Source of the DNA: Hoeflea marina
GTDB lineage: Bacteria; Pseudomonadota; Alphaproteobacteria; Rhizobiales; Rhizobiaceae
Length of the DNA stretch: 64,000 nt
NCBI RefSeq assembly: GCF_003182275.1
Contig: NZ_QGTR01000001.1
Span: forward strand, 1,346,281 to 1,410,280
Direction: 5' to 3'
Shown here: one piece after another, positions 59,424-64,000 of the stretch
Layout: each line of letters opens with the position of its first letter
Numbering within the stretch: the stretch's first letter is position 1
The notes under the pieces: model-generated
The model's input: the letters and a program-made list of their open reading frames with translations, nothing else
Told to the model about the DNA's origin: nothing
Databases searched by the model: none
Translations under genes and position numbers: made by a program

Positions 59424-60908
59424 TCAGGCCCAGTCGCGGCAGACATATTTGACGTCCATGAAGGCGGCCATCCCGAGACGGGCGCCCTCGCGGCCGAGAC
59501 CGGATTGTTTCATGCCGCCGAAGGGGATCGGCGCGCCGGTGATCTTGGTGCGGTTGACGGCCACCATACCATATTGCAGCGCCCGGCTGGCGCGATAGAT
59601 CCGCCTCGGGTCCTGCGTGTGCAGATAGGCGATCAGCCCGTACTCGCTGGCATTGGCGCGGGCAAGCGCCTCGTCCTCGCTGTCGAAGGCTGCGATCGCC
59701 GCCACCGGGCCGAAGGTCTCCTCGTGCATGATCAGGGCATCCGCGGGCACATCCATCAGCACGGTCGGCTCGAAGAACAGCTTGCCGGCCTTGTGCCGCT
59801 TGCCGCCGCAGAGGAGTTTCGCGCCCTTCGCCATCGCGTCGGCGACATGCTCCTCCTGCTTGGCCACCGCCTTCTCGTTCATCAGCGGGCCGATGTCCGG
59901 ATCGGTCATGCCCTCGCCGACGCTGAGTGCGGCGGCCCGCTCGGCAAAGCGGCGGCAGAATTCGTCGTAGACCGGACGCTCGACCAGGAACCGGTTGGCG
60001 CCGAGGCAATCCTGGCCGGAGGTGGCGAATTTCGCCTTCATTCCCTCGGCGATCGCAAGCTCCATGTCGGCGTCGGCAAACAGCATGAACGGCGCGTGGC
60101 CGCCCAGTTCCATCACCACCCGCTTGACGGTTTTCGCCGCCTGCGCGCCGAGCATGCGGCCGATCTCGGTCGAACCGGTGAACGACACCGCGCGGACGCG
60201 GACATCGTCCATCCAGGCTCCGACGAGCTTCGGCGCCATGCCGGTGACGACGTTGAACACGCCGGCGGGAAAGCCGGCGCGGTCGGCCAGCTCGGCCAGC
60301 GCCAGCGCCGAGAACGGCGTCTCGTGCGAGGGGTGGATCACCACCGTGCAGCCGGCGGCCAGCGCCGCGGCGGCCTTGCGGGTGATCATCGCGCAGGGGA
60401 AGTTCCACGGCGTGACCAGCGCCGCCACGCCCACCGGCTCCATCCAGACCTCGACTTCGGCGTCGGGCAGGTGCGAGGTGACGCTCTCGATATTGGGTCG
60501 CTTGGCCTCCTCGGAGTAGAACTCGACGAAGGAGGCGGCGTAACCGATCTCGCCGCGCGATTCCGAAATCGGCTTGCCCTGCTCCAGCGTCATGATGCGC
60601 GCCAGGTCCTCGGCGTGGGCGACGATCAGCTCGAACCAGCGGCGGAGCACCGCGGCGCGCTCCTGCGGCAGGAGCCCGGCCCAGGCCGGAAAGGCGGCAT
60701 CGGCGGCGTCCACCGCCTGCCGGGCTTCCTCGGCGGACAGCGAGGCAACATGGCCGACGAGGCCGGCATCGGCGGGGTTGGTCACGGCGAAGCGCTCGCC
60801 GCTCGCGGCCCCCGTCCAGCGGCCGCCGACATAGGCGAACTCGCGGAACAGCCTGAGATCGCTGAGCGCGAACGGGGAATCGTCTCTGAGTTTCGGGGCT
60901 GCGGACAT
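59424..60908 (-). CDS. ssd: succinate/aspartate-semialdehyde dehydrogenase (Ssd, GabD-like)
   Basis: 494 aa from ATG at 60908. ALDH superfamily: TPWNFPCAMITRK, FTGSTEIGR, MELGGHAP with Glu267, SGQDCLG with Cys301, and EETFGPVAAI. At the cofactor-binding KP(S/A) motif it has IHPSHETP, so His192 replaces the usual lysine. In ectoine degradation Ssd oxidises aspartate semialdehyde to aspartate. 20 bp before atf. Confidence 0.9.
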   Translation of the reverse strand: MSAAPKLRDDSPFALSDLRLFREFAYVGGRWTGAASGERFAVTNPADAGLVGHVASLSAEEARQAVDAADAAFPAWAGLLPQERAAVLRRWFELIVAHAEDLARIMTLEQGKPISESRGEIGYAASFVEFYSEEAKRPNIESVTSHLPDAEVEVWMEPVGVAALVTPWNFPCAMITRKAAAALAAGCTVVIHPSHETPFSALALAELADRAGFPAGVFNVVTGMAPKLVGAWMDDVRVRAVSFTGSTEIGRMLGAQAAKTVKRVVMELGGHAPFMLFADADMELAIAEGMKAKFATSGQDCLGANRFLVERPVYDEFCRRFAERAAALSVGEGMTDPDIGPLMNEKAVAKQEEHVADAMAKGAKLLCGGKRHKAGKLFFEPTVLMDVPADALIMHEETFGPVAAIAAFDSEDEALARANASEYGLIAYLHTQDPRRIYRASRALQYGMVAVNRTKITGAPIPFGGMKQSGLGREGARLGMAAFMDVKYVCRDWA

Positions 60909-61020
60909 GTCTTGCCTCCAATCCGGGAATGCCCTGAGACTAGCGCGACCCTGGCAGATGCATCGACTGAACCGGCCCCGCGTTGCAGAGGAATCCTCTT
61001 TCCTCGCCACGGCAGGCAGG

Positions 61021-61512
61021 TCATTCGTCTTCGCCGGGAACCAGCAGTGCGTCGAACGGCGGCATGCCGCCTGATTTCACCGTCTTGGTCACCACATAGG
61101 TGAAGTAGCGCGCCATCGCGAGCCCCCCCTCGAGCAGCCCGTCGATCAGCCGTTGGTAGCTGTCGATGTCGCGCGTGGTCACCTGGAGCAGATAGTCGAA
61201 GCCGCCGCCCAGCGCCCAGCAGCCGGTGATCTCCGCGCAGTCCCCGATCATGCGTTCGAAGATCTGGAAATCCTCGGCGCGGTGCCGTTCGAGCTCGACC
61301 GTGACGAACAGCGAGACATGCGTCGCCACCAGCTTGAGCTCGACATCGGCGTGGTAGCCGGAAATGACACCCGCCTTTTCCAGCCGCTTCAGCCGCTCCC
61401 AGCACGGGGTCGGGCTGAGATTGATCTTCTCGGCCAGCGCCGCCTTGGAGATGCGGCCGTCCTCCGAGAGGATCTTCAGGATGGCGATGTCGCGGGGATC
61501 GAGCTTCAGCAT
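61021..61512 (-). CDS. asnC: Lrp/AsnC family regulator of the ectoine operon
   Basis: 163 aa from ATG at 61512 (ATG 61521 is also possible). N-terminal HTH: LDPRDIAILKILSEDGRISKAALAEKINLSPTPCWERLKRLEKAGVISGYHADVE. The C-terminal RAM/AsnC ligand domain has ITGCWALGGGFDYLLQVTTRDIDSYQRLIDGLL. Ectoine clusters often carry an AsnC/Lrp activator at exactly this position between eutC and ssd. The name follows that usage. Confidence 0.9.
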   Translation of the reverse strand: MLKLDPRDIAILKILSEDGRISKAALAEKINLSPTPCWERLKRLEKAGVISGYHADVELKLVATHVSLFVTVELERHRAEDFQIFERMIGDCAEITGCWALGGGFDYLLQVTTRDIDSYQRLIDGLLEGGLAMARYFTYVVTKTVKSGGMPPFDALLVPGEDE

Positions 61513-61558
61513 GGCCGGCATCTGCTGGCGCACCAGGCTGCGTCGGCCGACCGGGGCG

Positions 61559-62551
61559 TCATGTCCGCACCGCGGTGCCCATGCCGGCGGCCCTGCACTG
61601 CGCATAGGCGACCGTGGCGATCGCCGTGTCCTGCGCCCCGGTGCCGGTGAGGTCGCAAAGCGTGATGTCGCCGTCGGTCTTGCGCGCGACGACCGAGCCA
61701 TCGACCACCGCACCCAGTTCCGGCGGCGCGCCGCGCGTCCAGGTGCCCGCGGCGATGGCGCTGCGCAGCTCGCCCAGCGTCTCGCACTGGCTCACCCGGT
61801 CGCAGACATAGGCGTCGACCGCCGCCAGCACATGCGGATCGATCTCGTTCTTCCCCGACTGGTCGGAACCCATGGCGGTGATGTGCAGGCCCGGATGCAG
61901 CCAGTCGCCCATCAGGATCGGCGTCTTCGACGGCGTCGTGGTGATCACCAGCTGGCTCTGAGCCACCAACCGCGCCGGATCGCTCTCGGCCCGCGCCTCG
62001 ATGCCGAGTGTGGCGGAGATGTCGGAAGCCGCCTGCTCCGCCGCTTCGCTGTTGCGGCCCCAGACCAGCACGCGCTCGAACGGCCGCACCAGATGCGCCG
62101 CCTCGATCTGCAGCCGTGCCTGCACGCCGGTGCCCATCACCCCCGCGGTGTGTACAACCGACGGCGCCATGTGCCGGGCGGCAACCGCGCCGGCAGCCGC
62201 CGTGCGGATGTCGGTGAGATAGCCATTGTCGAGGCAGACGGCGTCGACCAGCCCGGTGGTCGCCGAGAACAGGATCATCAGCCCGTTGAGACTGGGGATG
62301 CCGAGCTTCGGATTGTCGAAGAAGCCGGGGCTGACCTTGATGGCAAAGCCGTCGAAGCCCGGAATGTAGGCGGTCTTCACATCGACCTCGCCGTGGGCCT
62401 CAGGGATCGCCATCGACAGGATCGGCGGCATGATCACCTGGCCCCCGGCCAGCGCCGCAAAGGCGCGCTCGACCGTGTCGATGGTGGCGAGGTCGAGTTT
62501 CACCACCGCGCGCAGGTCCGCCTCGGTCAGGATGGTGATGTCACGCGCCAT
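61559..62551 (-). CDS. eutC: ornithine-cyclodeaminase-family protein EutC
   Basis: 330 aa. OCD/mu-crystallin fold: KVSPGFFDNPKLGIPSLNGLMILFSATTGLVDAVCLDNGYLTDIRTAAAGAVAARH, then NAD motif VMGTGVQARLQIEAA. GEVDVKTAYIPG lies near the N-terminus. EutC, with EutA and EutB, is needed for hydroxyectoine conversion before ring hydrolysis. Overlaps eutB by 11 bp. Confidence 0.9.
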   Translation of the reverse strand: MARDITILTEADLRAVVKLDLATIDTVERAFAALAGGQVIMPPILSMAIPEAHGEVDVKTAYIPGFDGFAIKVSPGFFDNPKLGIPSLNGLMILFSATTGLVDAVCLDNGYLTDIRTAAAGAVAARHMAPSVVHTAGVMGTGVQARLQIEAAHLVRPFERVLVWGRNSEAAEQAASDISATLGIEARAESDPARLVAQSQLVITTTPSKTPILMGDWLHPGLHITAMGSDQSGKNEIDPHVLAAVDAYVCDRVSQCETLGELRSAIAAGTWTRGAPPELGAVVDGSVVARKTDGDITLCDLTGTGAQDTAIATVAYAQCRAAGMGTAVRT

Positions 62552-63548
62552 AGGTCGACCCCTTCACCAGCCGCTCGCCCAGCATCACGTCACGGCCGGA
62601 AATGATGTCGGTGAACACCGCCATGTCGACATTGCGGCCGGTGAGGATGGTGGCGATCGGTCCCGGCGGCCTACCGAGCTTGCCCGACTGCACGGCGGCA
62701 AGCCCGACGACGCTGGCGCCCTCGGCCACCATCCGGTCCTCGTAATAGAGCGTCTGCATGGCGCGGTAGATGTCCTCCTCGCTGACCAGCACCACATCGT
62801 CGAGCAGCGCCTGGCAGATCGGGAACGACAGCCGGTTTTCCATGCCGATGCCGCCGCCGAGCGAATCCGCCAGACTCGGCATTTCCTCGACCATCACCGG
62901 GTGACCGGCAAGGATCGACTGATGCATGGCGGCCCCGTTCTCCATGGTGATGCCGATCACCCGCACCTCGGGCTTGATCGCCTTGGCCGCCAGCGCCACG
63001 CCGGCCGCCAGACCGCCGCCCGACAGCGGCACCAGGATGGTGCCGAGATCCGGCCTGTCCTCCAGCAGTTCCAGCCCGATGGTCCCCTGCCCGGCGATCA
63101 CGTAGGGATCGTCGAACGGCGAGATCTCGGTCAGCCCCTCCTCGCGGCAAAGCCTCTGGCTCTCCGCCAGCGCCTCGTCCTGGCTGCGGCCGATGATGCG
63201 GACTTCGGCGCCAAGCGCCCGGATGCCATCCACTTTGGCCTTCGGCACCAGTTCCGACATGCACACGACCGCGCGAAGGCCCTTCGCCTGCGCCGCAAAG
63301 GCCACGCCGCGCCCGTGATTGCCGGTCGAGCAGCAGGTCACGCCGGTGGCGTCGGGCGGAAGATTGGCAAGCGCGTTGACCGCGCCGCGCAGCTTGAAGG
63401 CGCCCACGGCCTGGGTGGTCTCGAGCTTCAGCAGGAAATCATCGCCGCACAGCTTCGACATGAACGGCGACGGCACCAGCGGCGTGCGCGTGGCGATGCC
63501 GGCGATGGCGTTTCGCGCGGCCAGCACGTCCGACAGCGACAGGCTCAC
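62541..63548 (-). CDS. eutB: PLP threonine-dehydratase-family protein EutB
   Basis: 335 aa. Fold type II PLP enzyme: Lys52 in AFKLRGA binds PLP; TCCSTGNHGRGVAFAAQ is the phosphate-loop block; VPLSGGGLAAGVA is the second glycine-rich block. Hydroxyectoine-specific dehydratase of the EutABC group. Its start overlaps the ehuA stop by 4 bp. Confidence 0.92.
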   Translation of the reverse strand: MSLSLSDVLAARNAIAGIATRTPLVPSPFMSKLCGDDFLLKLETTQAVGAFKLRGAVNALANLPPDATGVTCCSTGNHGRGVAFAAQAKGLRAVVCMSELVPKAKVDGIRALGAEVRIIGRSQDEALAESQRLCREEGLTEISPFDDPYVIAGQGTIGLELLEDRPDLGTILVPLSGGGLAAGVALAAKAIKPEVRVIGITMENGAAMHQSILAGHPVMVEEMPSLADSLGGGIGMENRLSFPICQALLDDVVLVSEEDIYRAMQTLYYEDRMVAEGASVVGLAAVQSGKLGRPPGPIATILTGRNVDMAVFTDIISGRDVMLGERLVKGSTYGA

Positions 63549-64000
63549 ATGGCCTCCGTGACCGCACGCAGGAACTGCTGCGTTCGCTCGCGCTGCGGAT
63601 TGCCGAACAGCTCGTCCGGGGTCCCCTGTTCCTCGATCTGGCCGCGGTAGAACAGGCAGATCCGGTCGGAGATCTCGCGCGCGAAGCCCATCTGGTGGGT
63701 GACCATCAGCATGGTCAGATTGTGCTCGGAGACCAGTTTGCGGATCACATTGGTCACCTCGCCGATTACCTCCGGGTCGAGCGCCGAGGTCACCTCGTCG
63801 AACAGCAGCACCTTCGGCCGCATCGCCAGCGCCCGGGCGATCGCCACCCGCTGCTGCTGGCCGCCCGACAGCCGCGCCGGATGCTCGTCGACCTTCTCTT
63901 CCAGACCCACCAGCGCCAGCAGCTCCAGCCCGCGCTCGCGCGCTTCCTTCCTGGTGAGACCCAGCACATGCACGGGCGCCTCCATGCAGTTCTCGATCGC
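63545..64000 (-). CDS. ehuA: ectoine/hydroxyectoine ABC transporter ATPase EhuA, N-terminus outside window
   Basis: The last 150 or so residues of a polar-amino-acid-type ABC ATPase. Visible: ENCMEAPVHVLGLTRKEA, signature LSGGQQQRVAIARAL, Walker B VLLFDEVTSALDPE, H-loop VTHQMGFA, and the GTPDELFGNPQRERTQQFL tail. Walker A lies beyond the right edge. Named EhuA because eutB follows with an ATGA overlap, as in rhizobial ehuABCD-eut clusters. Confidence 0.88.
   Translation of the reverse strand, partial: AIENCMEAPVHVLGLTRKEARERGLELLALVGLEEKVDEHPARLSGGQQQRVAIARALAMRPKVLLFDEVTSALDPEVIGEVTNVIRKLVSEHNLTMLMVTHQMGFAREISDRICLFYRGQIEEQGTPDELFGNPQRERTQQFLRAVTEAM

Overview
The window looks like a chromosomal segment of a high-GC alphaproteobacterium of the order Hyphomicrobiales (Rhizobiales). 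The clues are a DivJ/PleC-like membrane histidine kinase, an extensin-like lipoprotein, an ehu/eut (hydroxy)ectoine catabolic block, many sugar ABC and GMC oxidoreductase genes, FNR/FixK-type TTGA-N6-TCAA boxes and intergenic palindromic repeats. The genus cannot be fixed from sequence alone. No rRNA, tRNA, CRISPR array, prophage or intact insertion sequence was seen.

1-10 kb is ordinary core: a thermonuclease-like gene (cut by the window edge), a membrane histidine kinase, divergent cobT and cobS (last steps of cobalamin synthesis), a DUF1289 protein coupled to a retropepsin-like protease, a TauE/SafE exporter, an extensin-like lipoprotein, a diguanylate cyclase, an acyl-CoA thioesterase and dusA. 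10-22 kb is accessory: an NAD(P)-binding protein, two MFS transporters, a large winged-helix/NTPase regulator divergent from an AraC regulator, two SMP-30-like propellers, a secreted alpha/beta hydrolase, a 2TM protein and a broken RibD-like reductase fragment.

22-36 kb is the most striking part. After a DUF2231/sorbosone-dehydrogenase pair comes a complete nine-gene N-type rotary ATPase operon (atpDCQRBEFAG, no delta gene). It is followed in the same direction by a complete arginine deiminase operon (arcD-arcA-arcB-arcC). Each operon is preceded by an FNR/FixK-type box: a perfect TTGAT-CCGG-ATCAA before atpD and TTGAC-TTGT-ATCAA before arcD. Both lie at class II spacing from a -10-like hexamer. 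The layout suggests an oxygen-controlled module in which arginine fermentation makes ATP and the N-ATPase spends it on pumping Na+ or H+.

36-54 kb holds two sugar or sugar-acid catabolic units, each with a LacI-family regulator. The first is an eight-gene operon: ABC importer, two GMC oxidoreductases, an SDR and a Dabb protein. The second is lacI, Gfo/Idh/MocA oxidoreductase, CoA-transferase, enoyl-CoA hydratase and aldehyde dehydrogenase, divergent from a DUF993 aldolase-like gene. Two identical 16-bp perfect palindromes lie in its control region. 54-58 kb has a diguanylate cyclase, a UPF0303 protein, a secreted beta-propeller protein and two clusters of palindromic or direct repeats. 58-64 kb is a (hydroxy)ectoine catabolic operon read leftwards (ehuA-eutB-eutC-asnC-ssd-atf), cut at the right edge inside ehuA.
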